This document shows, piece by piece, positions 42,576-51,553 of a stretch of 64,000 nucleotides of DNA. The stretch's first letter is position 1; each line of letters begins with the position of its first letter. The stretch comes from an uncultured Roseobacter sp. (GTDB lineage Bacteria > Pseudomonadota > Alphaproteobacteria > Rhodobacterales > Rhodobacteraceae), in assembly GCF_947492555.1 (NCBI RefSeq), contig NZ_CANLNE010000003.1, forward strand, positions 124,001 to 188,000, given 5' to 3'. The notes under the pieces are model-generated. The model made no database searches. It saw only the letters and a program-made list of their open reading frames with translations, and had not been told where the DNA came from. The position numbers and the translations under genes are program-made.

Positions 42576-43598
42576 ATGAGCGATATTGACCCCACCGTGC
42601 GGCCGGAGCCGCTGCCCGAGGATCACGACCGGGCGCTGCGCCCGCAGATGCTCGATGAATTCGTGGGGCAGGCCGAGGCGCGGGCCAATCTGCGTGTCTT
42701 CATCCAATCCGCACGCCAGCGCGGCGAGGCGATGGATCACACGTTGTTTCACGGCCCACCCGGTCTGGGCAAAACCACGCTGGCGCAGATCATGGCGCGG
42801 GAGTTGGGCGTGGGGTTTCGCATGACGTCCGGCCCGGTGCTGGCCAAGGCGGGCGATCTGGCGGCGATCCTGACCAATCTGGAACCGCGCGATGTGCTCT
42901 TCATAGATGAAATCCACCGGCTAAACCCGGCAGTGGAGGAGGTGCTCTACCCCGCGTTGGAGGATTTTGAACTTGATCTGGTGATCGGTGAGGGACCGGC
43001 GGCGCGCACGGTACGGATCGAGCTGCAGCCCTTTACGCTGGTGGGGGCCACCACACGCATGGGGCTGCTGACCACGCCGCTGCGCGACCGCTTCGGCATT
43101 CCCACGCGGCTGCAGTTCTATACAGAGGACGAGTTGTTCATCATCGTGGACCGGAATGCGCGCAAGCTTGGGGCACCGGCGGATGAAGGCGGGGCGCGCG
43201 AGATTGCGCGGCGCGCGCGTGGCACACCGCGGATTGCCGGGCGGCTTTTGCGACGGGTCGTGGATTTCGCCGTGGTCGAGGGCGATGGCAAGGTGACGCG
43301 CGATCTGGCCGACATGGCGCTGACACGCCTGGGTGTCGATCATCTGGGGCTGGATGGGGCGGACCGGCGCTATCTGAGCTTGATCGCCGAAAACTATGCC
43401 GGGGGGCCTGTCGGGATCGAAACGCTGAGCGCGGCGCTGTCCGAGAGCCGCGATGCCCTGGAAGAGGTGATCGAACCTTTTCTGCTGCAGCAGGGTCTTA
43501 TTCAGCGCACGCCACGGGGCCGCATGCTGGCACAGAAAGGGTGGACGCACCTGGGGCTACAGGCGCCGAAACCGCAATCTGATCTCTTTGGAGGCTGA
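42576..43598 (+). CDS. ruvB: Holliday junction branch migration ATPase RuvB
   Basis: Hexameric AAA+ motor that drives branch migration. The 340-residue protein begins with the short N-terminus typical of RuvB and the [12 protein letters not shown] motif. Walker A is GPPGLGKT (60-67), Walker B is [11 protein letters not shown], sensor 1 is in [11 protein letters not shown], the arginine finger region is LRDRFGI, and the C-terminal winged helix ends in [18 protein letters not shown]. It starts 27 bases after ruvA. Confidence 0.97.
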   Translation: MSDIDPTVRPEPLPEDHDRALRPQMLDEFVGQAEARANLRVFIQSARQRGEAMDHTLFHGPPGLGKTTLAQIMARELGVGFRMTSGPVLAKAGDLAAILTNLEPRDVLFIDEIHRLNPAVEEVLYPALEDFELDLVIGEGPAARTVRIELQPFTLVGATTRMGLLTTPLRDRFGIPTRLQFYTEDELFIIVDRNARKLGAPADEGGAREIARRARGTPRIAGRLLRRVVDFAVVEGDGKVTRDLADMALTRLGVDHLGLDGADRRYLSLIAENYAGGPVGIETLSAALSESRDALEEVIEPFLLQQGLIQRTPRGRMLAQKGWTHLGLQAPKPQSDLFGG

Positions 43599-43652
43599 TC
43601 CGGTGCGCCACCGTTCCCCCCTGATCCGAGCAACGAAAGCAAGAAGACCCAC

Positions 43653-44279
43653 ATGATCGACGCCACCAAGATCGAGGCCCTATTCACACGTGAGAGTGGA
43701 GACTATGTCTTTGCCCGTTGGGGCCGCCCGATTGCGCCTGTGGTCTTCGGCGTGACCGACGAGACGCTGGCCGTCATCAAAGGTGCGCTGGAGGCGGTGA
43801 TGACCTTATCCGGCCATCAGATGGCCGAGACGGACCCGGAATTGGGCAGCAACCTCATGGTGTTCTTCTTTCAGGACTGGGACGAATTGCCCGAGGTGCC
43901 GGGGCTGGACCGCCTGATCCTTGAGTTGGGACCGCTGGTGGAAAAGCTGAAAGCGGCGGGTGCCAATCAGTACCGTGTCTTTCATTTCGATCCGGAGGGG
44001 GCGATCAAGGCCTGTTTCGTCTTCCTGCGCATGGACGAGGCCTTGAGTGATGTGCCCGCACAGACCCTGGCGCTGAGCCAGATCGTGCAGTCGGTGTTGT
44101 TGTGGTCGGACGCTGCATTCCGGCAGCAGTCACCGCTGGCCGTGGCCGGGGACAAGACCATCCTGCGGCCGGAGATCTCCGCGCTGATCCGCGCGGCCTA
44201 TGATCCGGTCATGCCGCCGGCGGCACAGGACAGCAGCCATGCACTGCGTCTTGCGGCCCGCATTGGACAGGTGCAATGA
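43653..44279 (+). CDS. Conserved hypothetical protein between ruvB and tol genes
   Basis: A 208-residue cytoplasmic-looking protein that I cannot name. It has no signal peptide or membrane helix and a mixed alpha/beta pattern with hydrophobic strands (YVFARWGRPIAPVVFGV, LMVFFF, YRVFHFDPEGAIKACFVFL). It looks like a globular single-domain protein. The start lies 54 bases after ruvB and the stop overlaps the next gene by 4 bases (ATGA), so it belongs to the ruv-tol transcription block. Confidence 0.8.
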   Translation: MIDATKIEALFTRESGDYVFARWGRPIAPVVFGVTDETLAVIKGALEAVMTLSGHQMAETDPELGSNLMVFFFQDWDELPEVPGLDRLILELGPLVEKLKAAGANQYRVFHFDPEGAIKACFVFLRMDEALSDVPAQTLALSQIVQSVLLWSDAAFRQQSPLAVAGDKTILRPEISALIRAAYDPVMPPAAQDSSHALRLAARIGQVQ

Positions 44280-44629
44280 GCGCGATTGACTATCAGGCCT
44301 TTGCCAGGGCGTGGCAGGCAGGCTGGAACAGCCACGATCTCGACCGTATCCTGGCGCACTACAGCGACGACATCGTCTTTCACTCGCGCAAGGCGCAAAC
44401 CCTGATGGGCGACGGTATGATCCGCGGCAAGGAGGCACTGCGGGCCTATTGGGCGAAGGCGCTGGAGGGGCAGCCCGACCTGATCTTTACCGTGGAAGAT
44501 GTGTTCGAGGGCCACGAGATGATGGTGATCACCTACAAGAACCATCGCGGCGTACTGGCGGCAGAGACGCTCTACTTCGGGGCCGACGGCTTGGTGACGC
44601 AGGCCGCCGCGTGTCACCGGGAGGGCTAG
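44276..44629 (+). CDS. SnoaL/NTF2-like domain protein
   Basis: A 117-residue protein with the cone-shaped NTF2-like fold: helix AFARAWQAGWNSHDLDRILAHY, strand DIVFHSRK, and strands ending in LYFGADGLVTQAAACH. Such domains bind small ligands or act as isomerases or hydrolases; no catalytic residue assignment is possible. It is coupled by an ATGA overlap to the gene before it and lies 4 bases before ybgC. Confidence 0.85.
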   Translation: MSAIDYQAFARAWQAGWNSHDLDRILAHYSDDIVFHSRKAQTLMGDGMIRGKEALRAYWAKALEGQPDLIFTVEDVFEGHEMMVITYKNHRGVLAAETLYFGADGLVTQAAACHREG

Positions 44630-44633
44630 GCCG

Positions 44634-45029
44634 ATGCACCGTTTCAGGGTCCGCGTCTACTACGAAGACACCGACATGGCGGGCATTGTCTACCACGCGA
44701 ACTATCTGCGCTATATCGAACGCGCCCGCAGCGACTGGGTGCGCGATATGGGCATCGACCAACTGGCGATGAAGACCAAGGGCGTGGTCTTTGCGGTGCG
44801 CCGGATTGAGGCGGACTACCTCCAGTCAGCGCGATTTGACGACACACTGGAGGTCGAAACCACGCTTATCCACCTGACGCCCGCGCGCATGGTCATGCGC
44901 CAGAAGGTGCGGCGCGATGACGATCTGCTCTTTGCCGCCGACGTCACGATTGCCTGTATCGGTGCGGGCGGAAAGCCCACCAGATTGCCAGCAGAACTCC
45001 GCTCAATGCCAATAACCCCGGCGTCATGA
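44634..45029 (+). CDS. ybgC: Tol-Pal-associated acyl-CoA thioesterase YbgC
   Basis: Hot-dog-fold thioesterase that heads the tol-pal operon and hydrolyses short acyl-CoAs or links to phospholipid metabolism. The 131-residue protein has the active-site motif YYEDTDMAGIVYHANYLRY with catalytic Asp14, followed by ERARSDWVRDMGI. It is followed by 100 bases before tolQ, in which a GGTCG/CGACC hairpin is visible but no clear promoter. Confidence 0.94.
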   Translation: MHRFRVRVYYEDTDMAGIVYHANYLRYIERARSDWVRDMGIDQLAMKTKGVVFAVRRIEADYLQSARFDDTLEVETTLIHLTPARMVMRQKVRRDDDLLFAADVTIACIGAGGKPTRLPAELRSMPITPAS

Positions 45030-45129
45030 CAGCATAGTGATAGCAATCCGCATTGTTCTTCGATAGAATCGCGTGAAATTGAGGTCGGCAAAACGACCCA
45101 AGAGCGGTGAACAGTAAAGAGCAGGCATC

Positions 45130-45825
45130 ATGGAAGCAGAAACGCTGGCATTGGCGCATGAGATTGATTTCTCATTCTGGGGGCTTTTTGCCCGCGCGAC
45201 CTTAATCGTAAAAATCGTGATGATCATGCTGATCGTGGCCTCCTTCTGGTCGTGGTCGATCATCGTGATGAAGCTGCTTGTCTACCGGCGCGCCCGTGCC
45301 GAGGCAGCAGAGTTTGATCAGGCGTTCTGGTCCGGCGAGCCGCTGGACGGGCTCTTTGAGACGGTCGGCCCCGCGCCGTCGGGCAGTTCGGAGAAGATAT
45401 TCGCTTCTGGCATGACAGAATGGCGCCGCTCGCACCGCGATGACGGTGGGCTGATCGCCGGGGCCACCTCGCGGATTGATCGGTCAATGGACGTGGCGAT
45501 CAATAAGGAAGCCGATTACCTGCGCGGCGGACTGACAGTGTTGGCGACTGTGGGGTCGTCGACCCCCTTTATCGGGCTTTTCGGGACGGTGATCGGGATC
45601 ATGAACGCCTTCATCGAGATTGCAGAACAGCAGAACACCAACCTCGCCGTGGTTGCCCCCGGTATCGCGGAGGCTTTGCTGGCCACGGGTCTGGGGCTTC
45701 TCGCAGCGATCCCGGCGGTGATCTTCTACAACAAGCTCAGCGCCGATTGTGACAAGATCCTGTCGGGCTACGAGGCTTTCGCGGATGAGTTTGCCACCAT
45801 CCTCAGCCGCCAGCTGGACGGATAG
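45130..45825 (+). CDS. tolQ: Tol-Pal system inner-membrane protein TolQ
   Basis: Proton-channel subunit of the Tol-Pal complex, which tightens the outer membrane at the division septum. The 231-residue protein has three membrane helices (about 15-45, 133-160, 168-190) and the TolQ/ExbB motif VLATVGSSTPFIGLFGTVIGIMNAF in the second helix, with IAEALLATGLGLLAAIPAV in the third. GAGCAGG lies before the ATG. It is followed after 3 bases by tolR. Confidence 0.96.
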   Translation: MEAETLALAHEIDFSFWGLFARATLIVKIVMIMLIVASFWSWSIIVMKLLVYRRARAEAAEFDQAFWSGEPLDGLFETVGPAPSGSSEKIFASGMTEWRRSHRDDGGLIAGATSRIDRSMDVAINKEADYLRGGLTVLATVGSSTPFIGLFGTVIGIMNAFIEIAEQQNTNLAVVAPGIAEALLATGLGLLAAIPAVIFYNKLSADCDKILSGYEAFADEFATILSRQLDG

Positions 45826-45828
45826 GTC

Positions 45829-46305
45829 ATGGGCGCAGGCGTCATTCAGAACCAGGGCGAAGGCACGCGGCGCAGACGGCGCGGGCGCGGCAAGGCGCAG
45901 CCCATGTCCGAGATTAACGTCACACCCTTTGTGGATGTGATGCTGGTGCTGCTGATCATCTTCATGGTGGCGGCCCCCTTGCTGACCGTCGGTGTGCCGG
46001 TGGAACTGCCGAAAACCGCTGCCGGTGCGCTGCCGACGGAACAGGAAGAGCCGCTGACCATCACCATCACCGCGACGGGTGACCTGCAGATCCAGACCAC
46101 CGAGACGGCGCGGGGGGAGTTGATCCCCAAGTTGCGCGCAATTGCTGCGGAGCGCTCCAGTGACCAGGTTTTCCTGCGCGCGGATGGGGCGGTACCCTAT
46201 GCGCAGGTCATGGAGGTCATGGGCGCGCTGAACGCGGGCGGTTTTGCCAATATCGGGCTGGTCACGGACATCGGCGGGCCGACGCTGGACGGACAGGACC
46301 GGTAG
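45829..46305 (+). CDS. tolR: Tol-Pal system protein TolR
   Basis: ExbD/TolR-type partner of TolQ in the proton channel. The 158-residue protein has a basic cytoplasmic N-terminus (RRRRRGRGKAQPMSEINVTP), one membrane helix with the key aspartate in TPFVDVMLVLLIIFMVAAPL, and a periplasmic domain with PKTAAG and the DKx-like QVFLRADGAVPYAQVMEVMG segment. It is in the tolQRAB order and 6 bases before tolA. Confidence 0.95.
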   Translation: MGAGVIQNQGEGTRRRRRGRGKAQPMSEINVTPFVDVMLVLLIIFMVAAPLLTVGVPVELPKTAAGALPTEQEEPLTITITATGDLQIQTTETARGELIPKLRAIAAERSSDQVFLRADGAVPYAQVMEVMGALNAGGFANIGLVTDIGGPTLDGQDR

Positions 46306-46311
46306 GGCGCG

Positions 46312-47445
46312 GTGCACACCGGGCATTATATCTCAGGGGCGGGGCATCTGGCATTGATCGGCTGGCTGGTCTTTGGCGATGTCTTCGCCGCCGAACCCTT
46401 GCCCTTTGAGGCCCGCGCCGTGTCGGTGATTTCGGGTGAGGAATACGCGGCCATGGTGGCCGCCGGGCAGGCGCCGCAATCGACGACGGAGGTGGCGCAA
46501 CCTTCCAGCCCTGAGGTGACACCGGACGCCCCGGAGATCGCGGCGACCGAAGATACGGTGAGCGATCAATCAACGCCCGCGCCCGCGGAGACGCCGAGCG
46601 TTGAAGAGGCCCCGGACGTGTCGCAGATCGAACCGCTGCCGCAGGCGGAGGTCAGTGACGAGGCACCGATCCTGCCAGAGCCGCCCGCAGATGTGGCCGT
46701 TCTGGTGCCGGAGGTCAGCGACACGCCGGTGCCTGAAGCTGCCGAGCGCGTGGCCCCGGAGGCCGTTGCCCAACCCGATCCCGAAGCGACCCCGGACCCG
46801 GTGGAGCAGGAGGCCGTGGCACCGGATGAAGCGGGCGAGACCCCTCAGGAGCCTGCCGAGGCAACCGCACCCGAGGCCGCGGCGACGGAGATTGTCACCG
46901 AGGCGGAGCGTCCGAGCGCTGTGCCGAACACATCGGCGCGCCCCCCTGCGCGCCGCCCCGACGCCCCGGTGCAGACCGCGCAACCGGCTGAGACCGAGGA
47001 ATCCGACCCACCCGCAAGTGAGGCGCCGGAGCCAGAGGCGGAAGACCCGGTCGCCGCCGCGCTGGCCGAGGCGCTGAGTGGTGAGAACACGCCCTCAAGC
47101 GCGCCAAGCGCGCCGCAAGGGCCGCCCCTGACCGCCGGGGAGAAGGACACACTGCGGGTCGCGGTGCAGGCCTGCTGGAACGTCGGCTCTCTCTCTACGG
47201 ATGCGCTGAACGTCACGGTGGTGGTCAGCGTGGCGATGAGCCAGGACGGCAAACCGGTCACCTCGTCGATCCGCATGACCTCCAGTTCCGGCGGCTCTGA
47301 GCAGGCCGCCCGGCAGGCATTTGAGGCGGCGCGCCGCGCAATTATCAGATGTGGCGCAAAAGGCTTCGAATTACCCGTGGAAAAATATAGCCAGTGGCAG
47401 GATATTGAGATGACGTTCAATCCCGAAAGGATGCGTATCAAATGA
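46312..47445 (+). CDS. tolA: TolA-like energy-transducing protein
   Basis: Links the TolQR channel to TolB and Pal across the periplasm. The 377-residue protein has a short N-terminal membrane helix (about 9-27), a long Pro/Glu/Ala-rich low-complexity stretch (about 45-260) that likely spans the periplasm, and a C-terminal globular domain with [15 protein letters not shown] and [15 protein letters not shown]. The start is GTG 46312. The identity rests on operon position and architecture more than on sequence. It overlaps tolB by 4 bases. Confidence 0.9.
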   Translation: MHTGHYISGAGHLALIGWLVFGDVFAAEPLPFEARAVSVISGEEYAAMVAAGQAPQSTTEVAQPSSPEVTPDAPEIAATEDTVSDQSTPAPAETPSVEEAPDVSQIEPLPQAEVSDEAPILPEPPADVAVLVPEVSDTPVPEAAERVAPEAVAQPDPEATPDPVEQEAVAPDEAGETPQEPAEATAPEAAATEIVTEAERPSAVPNTSARPPARRPDAPVQTAQPAETEESDPPASEAPEPEAEDPVAAALAEALSGENTPSSAPSAPQGPPLTAGEKDTLRVAVQACWNVGSLSTDALNVTVVVSVAMSQDGKPVTSSIRMTSSSGGSEQAARQAFEAARRAIIRCGAKGFELPVEKYSQWQDIEMTFNPERMRIK

Positions 47446-48773
47446 GATTTCTGGGAATGGTACTGAGTGCGGCCTTGGCGCTTGGCGGGTTCTGGTCAGG
47501 CACAGCGCTGGCGCAAAGCGACGGACCCTTGCGGATCGAGATCACCGAAGGCGTCATTGAACCCCTGCCGTTTGCCCTGCCTGTCTTTGAGGCAGAGACC
47601 GGGGATGCGGGCGGATTGGCGGCACAGATCAGCCAGGTTGTCTCTGCTGATCTGTCGGGCACGGGGCTTTTCCGGGAAATCCCGGCAAACGCCTTCATCA
47701 GCCAGGTCAGCAGCTTTGCTGCACCCGTGCAATACGCCGACTGGAAAGCCATCAACGCGCAGGCCCTGATCACCGGCGCGGTGTCGGTGCAGGGCAACCA
47801 GCTGGCGGTGAAGTTCCGGCTCTACGATGTGTTTTCGGGTGCAGAGATGGGATCGGGCTTGCAATTCACCGGCACAACGGATGGCTGGCGGCGCATGGCG
47901 CACAAAGTGGCCGATGCAGTCTATAGCCGGATCACGGGCGAGGGCGGCTATTTCGACAGCCGCGTCGTTTTTGTGTCCGAGACCGGCAGCAAGGACGCGC
48001 GGCAAAAGCGGCTGGCGATCATGGACTACGATGGTGCAGGTGTGCAGTACCTGACCGACAGCAGCGCCATCGTGCTGGCACCGCGGTTTTCGCCGAACGG
48101 GGACCGGGTGCTTTATACCAGTTACGAGACCGGTTTTCCGCGCATCTATGTGCTGGATGTAGGCTCGGTGCAGCAGCGGGTGCTGGAAAGCCAGGATGGC
48201 ACCATGAGTTTTGCGCCACGCTTTGCGCCGGACGGGCAGAACATCGTCTTTTCGCTCAGCCAGGGTGGCAACACCGATATCTGGGCCATGAATGTCGGCG
48301 GAGGCGGCGCCACGCGGCTGACCTCCGCCCCGTCGATTGAAACCGCGCCAAGCTTCTCACCTGACGGTAGCCAGATCGTCTTTGAAAGCGACCGCTCGGG
48401 GTCGCAGCAGCTCTATATTATGCCTGCTGGCGGTGGTGAAGCGCAGCGCATTTCCTTTGGGCCGGGGCGCTATGGCACGCCGGTCTGGTCGCCGCGCGGT
48501 GATCTGATCGCCTTTACCAAGCAGAACAGCGGGCGCTTCCACATCGGCGTCATGCGCACAGATGGATCGGAAGAGCGACTGTTGACCGCCTCCTTCCTCG
48601 ATGAGGGGCCGACATGGGCGCCCAATGGCCGCGTCATCATGTTTACCCGTGAAACTCAAGGCGAAGGCGGGCGCTCATCGCTCTATTCGGTCGACATCTC
48701 GGGCCGCAATCTGCGCCCCGTGCGCACACCTGAGGGTGGCTCGGACCCCTCGTGGTCGCCGCTTTTGCAGTGA
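47442..48773 (+). CDS. tolB: Tol-Pal system beta-propeller protein TolB
   Basis: Periplasmic protein that shuttles between TolA and Pal. The 443-residue protein has a signal peptide ending near GTALAQ, an N-terminal alpha/beta domain (about 25-165), and a six-bladed WD40-like propeller with repeated SPDG/SPNG turns such as [40 protein letters not shown] and [12 protein letters not shown]. It is preceded by tolA and followed after 86 bases by pal. Confidence 0.96.
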   Translation: MRFLGMVLSAALALGGFWSGTALAQSDGPLRIEITEGVIEPLPFALPVFEAETGDAGGLAAQISQVVSADLSGTGLFREIPANAFISQVSSFAAPVQYADWKAINAQALITGAVSVQGNQLAVKFRLYDVFSGAEMGSGLQFTGTTDGWRRMAHKVADAVYSRITGEGGYFDSRVVFVSETGSKDARQKRLAIMDYDGAGVQYLTDSSAIVLAPRFSPNGDRVLYTSYETGFPRIYVLDVGSVQQRVLESQDGTMSFAPRFAPDGQNIVFSLSQGGNTDIWAMNVGGGGATRLTSAPSIETAPSFSPDGSQIVFESDRSGSQQLYIMPAGGGEAQRISFGPGRYGTPVWSPRGDLIAFTKQNSGRFHIGVMRTDGSEERLLTASFLDEGPTWAPNGRVIMFTRETQGEGGRSSLYSVDISGRNLRPVRTPEGGSDPSWSPLLQ

Positions 48774-48859
48774 GGACCCTGAAATCGTTCCCATGGGCCG
48801 CCGCCTGTGGTAAAACCCCGACAAAATAATAAACGGCTTATCCATATGAGGCAGAGAGC

Positions 48860-49378
48860 ATGACACTTACGGCAAAAATCCTACTACTCGTTGCAGGGCT
48901 GGCCCTGGCCGCCTGTACGAACCCTGGACGTTTCGGTGCCGATGGCACGGCGGGCGGCGCAGGCGGTGTGGGCGGCGGCGCAATCGTGCCGGGCAGCGCA
49001 AATGACCCGACATCCCCCGCGTATTTCAACCAGGCGATTGGCGACCGGGTACTTTTCGCCGTTGACCAATCTGCCGTGACGGACGAGGGACGGGTCATTC
49101 TGGACGGTCAGGCCACATGGCTTCTGACAAACACCGATTTCACCGCGATCATCGAAGGCCACGCTGACGAGCAGGGCACCCGCGAATACAACGTGGCGCT
49201 TGGCGCGCGCCGGGCCAATGCGGTGCGGGAATACCTGGTCTCCAAAGGTGTGGCGGGCAACCGGTTGCGCACTGTGAGCTATGGCAAGGAACGCCCCATC
49301 GAGATTTGCTCCAACGAGGCCTGCTATGCCAAGAACCGCCGCGCGGTGACCGTGCTGGCCGGTGGTCTGACAGGATAA
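48860..49378 (+). CDS. pal: Peptidoglycan-associated lipoprotein Pal
   Basis: Outer-membrane lipoprotein that anchors the Tol complex to peptidoglycan. The 172-residue protein has a lipobox L-A-A-C (Cys19), a Gly-rich linker, and an OmpA-like domain with the peptidoglycan-binding stretch IIEGHADEQGTREYNVALG and RRANAVREYLVSKGV. It starts 86 bases after tolB; the ATG is preceded by GAGGCAGAGAGC. Confidence 0.95.
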   Translation: MTLTAKILLLVAGLALAACTNPGRFGADGTAGGAGGVGGGAIVPGSANDPTSPAYFNQAIGDRVLFAVDQSAVTDEGRVILDGQATWLLTNTDFTAIIEGHADEQGTREYNVALGARRANAVREYLVSKGVAGNRLRTVSYGKERPIEICSNEACYAKNRRAVTVLAGGLTG

Positions 49379-49381
49379 CCC

Positions 49382-50221
49382 ATGCGCAATCTGGTCGCTA
49401 TCGTCACCGCCCTTGCGCTGCTGCCGCTCAGTGTCGCCGCGCAGGACGATCAAACCCTGGCCGATATCCGGCAAGAGATGACCGTGCTCTACGTGGAGAT
49501 CCAGAAGCTGCGGCGCGAGCTTTCCACAACGGGCGGTGCCTCGGTCAATACGGGCGGCGCGTCGGTTTTGGACCGGATGACCGCAATCGAAGCAGAGATG
49601 CAGCGGCTGACCTCCAAGACCGAGGAGTTGGAATTCCGTATCAACCGCATCGTCGAGGATGGCACCAACCGTCTTGGAGATCTGGAATTCCGCCTGGTCG
49701 AGCTTGAAGGCGGCGATATCGCGGCGCTTGGAGAGACCAGCACGCTTGGCGGGGATATCCCGGCCACCGTTGCCCCCGCGGCCCCGACCCCGGGCACCGG
49801 TACGGCAACCGCTTTACCGGAAGGTGGCACACAACTGGCCGTGGGCGAAGAAGAAGACTTCAAGAAGGCACAAGCGGCGCTGGCGGCGGGTGATTTCCAA
49901 CAGGCGGTCGCGCTGTTTGAGAGTTTTTCACAGACTTACCCGGGTGGCCCATTGGCGTCAGGGGCAGACCTTGGGCGCGGTGAGGCCCTCGAAGGGCTGG
50001 GAGACACGCGTGAAGCCGCGCGTGCCTATCTGAACAGCTTCAGCGTGGCACCGACCGGCCCTCTCGCGCCGCAATCCCTGTTCCGCCTCGGGCGGTCGCT
50101 GGGTGGGCTTGGTCAAACGCAGGAAGCCTGCGTGACATTGGGTGAGGTCGGATTGCGCTTTCCCACAGATCCCGCGGCCGAGCAGGCCCGCGCAGAGATG
50201 CAACGCCTGGGCTGTGCGTGA
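49382..50221 (+). CDS. cpoB: Cell division coordinator CpoB (YbgF)
   Basis: Periplasmic protein that connects the Tol system to peptidoglycan synthesis at the septum. The 279-residue protein has a signal peptide ending at VAAQ, a coiled-coil N-terminal region (about 30-95) with TAIEAEMQRLTSKTEELEF, a Pro/Thr-rich linker, and C-terminal TPR repeats containing AALAAGDFQQAVALFESF, DLGRGEALEGLGDTREA and LFRLGRSLGGLGQTQEA. It directly follows pal by 3 bases and precedes tilS. Confidence 0.93.
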   Translation: MRNLVAIVTALALLPLSVAAQDDQTLADIRQEMTVLYVEIQKLRRELSTTGGASVNTGGASVLDRMTAIEAEMQRLTSKTEELEFRINRIVEDGTNRLGDLEFRLVELEGGDIAALGETSTLGGDIPATVAPAAPTPGTGTATALPEGGTQLAVGEEEDFKKAQAALAAGDFQQAVALFESFSQTYPGGPLASGADLGRGEALEGLGDTREAARAYLNSFSVAPTGPLAPQSLFRLGRSLGGLGQTQEACVTLGEVGLRFPTDPAAEQARAEMQRLGCA

Positions 50222-50225
50222 TGTA

Positions 50226-51473
50226 ATGCCGCAGGATCTGGGCAGTGAGGTTGCGAAACATCTGCTGCCCAATCCCCCACCGGCGCTTGGCATTGCCGTG
50301 TCCGGCGGCGGCGATTCTGTCGCGTTGGTGCATCTTTTGCACGCGTTCGCAGAGAGCCATCCGCTGCAACTTTATGCGGTCACCGTGGATCACGGGCTGC
50401 GCGCAGAGGCTGCCGAAGAGGCGAAGACAGTAGGACAGTTGTGCCAGTCGCTCGATATCCCCCACACTGTGCTGCCGTGGACCGGATGGGACGGGCAAGG
50501 CAATCTGCAAAAAGAGGCTCGGGACGCGCGCTATCAACTGATTGCGGACTGGGCGCGGGAAAACCGGCTGCAGACCGTCGCCCTTGGTCACACGCTCGAC
50601 GATCAGGCCGAGACCGTGCTGATGCGCTTGGCACGTGGGGCAGGGGTGGATGGTCTGTCGGCCATGACGCCGCGACGTCTGGCTTGGGGCATCACCTGGA
50701 TCCGCCCGCTTCTAGGCATCACCCGCGCTGATCTGCGCCATGATCTGCAGTCGCGGGGGGCAACCTGGCTGGAAGACCCCAGCAACGACGACCGGCGGTT
50801 CAACCGGGTTAGGATGCGCGAGGCGCTCAAGTTACTTGCCCCTCTGGGCATCGATGCGCAGGCGCTGGGTCAGGTTGCTTTCAACATGGCGCGGGCGCGC
50901 GACGCGCTGAGCTGGCAGGCCTTTCTGGAAGCGCGTCGCATTACCCGTATCGAGGCGGGTGCCGTGCGCATTGACTGGCGCGCGTACCGGACGCTGCCGG
51001 ATGAAATTGCCCGCCGTATCCTGCTTAGCGCGCTGGGGTGGATCAGCGGCTCCGACTACGCCCCGCGCCGTCGCCCGGTTCTGGCCCTGATCGAGTCGTT
51101 GAAACGCGGGACCGGGGGCACTGTAGACGGCTGTCAGGCGTGGCGGGACCGTGACGCCTTGTGGGTTTTCCGTGAATATCAGCCGGTGCGTGAGGTGACC
51201 TGCCCAATGGGGGTGATCTGGGACGGGCGCTGGCATGTTCAGGGCGGGTTACCGGATGACCAGCTGCATATCGCGGCTCTGGGGGCTGACGGTTTGGATC
51301 AGCTGCCGGATTGGCGCGCGACAGAGCGCCCCCGCGATGTCTTGCGCGTCACACCCGCGGTCTGGCGCGGCACGGAACTGGTAGCTGCTCCCATGGCGGG
51401 CTACAGAAACGGCTGGCACGCGCGGATCGAGGGCGGCGAAGAAGCATTCTTTGCCGCACTTTTATCGCATTGA
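50226..51473 (+). CDS. tilS: tRNA(Ile)-lysidine synthase TilS
   Basis: Modifies C34 of tRNA-Ile(CAU) to lysidine so it reads AUA. The 415-residue protein has the ATP-pyrophosphatase P-loop SGGGDS (26-31) and the family motif TVDHGLRAEAAEEA. ATG 50226 lies 4 bases after the cpoB stop; the frame is open further back but would overlap cpoB. It is followed by ftsH, the conserved tilS-ftsH pair of bacteria. Only part of the C-terminal domain is readily recognisable. Confidence 0.93.
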   Translation: MPQDLGSEVAKHLLPNPPPALGIAVSGGGDSVALVHLLHAFAESHPLQLYAVTVDHGLRAEAAEEAKTVGQLCQSLDIPHTVLPWTGWDGQGNLQKEARDARYQLIADWARENRLQTVALGHTLDDQAETVLMRLARGAGVDGLSAMTPRRLAWGITWIRPLLGITRADLRHDLQSRGATWLEDPSNDDRRFNRVRMREALKLLAPLGIDAQALGQVAFNMARARDALSWQAFLEARRITRIEAGAVRIDWRAYRTLPDEIARRILLSALGWISGSDYAPRRRPVLALIESLKRGTGGTVDGCQAWRDRDALWVFREYQPVREVTCPMGVIWDGRWHVQGGLPDDQLHIAALGADGLDQLPDWRATERPRDVLRVTPAVWRGTELVAAPMAGYRNGWHARIEGGEEAFFAALLSH

Positions 51474-51553
51474 ACATGGCAGCACAGTGTCTATCTTAAG
51501 CGGGTGGTGGTATCATGCCGATCCGCACCACGCGCATATTTGGGAGAATTTCG

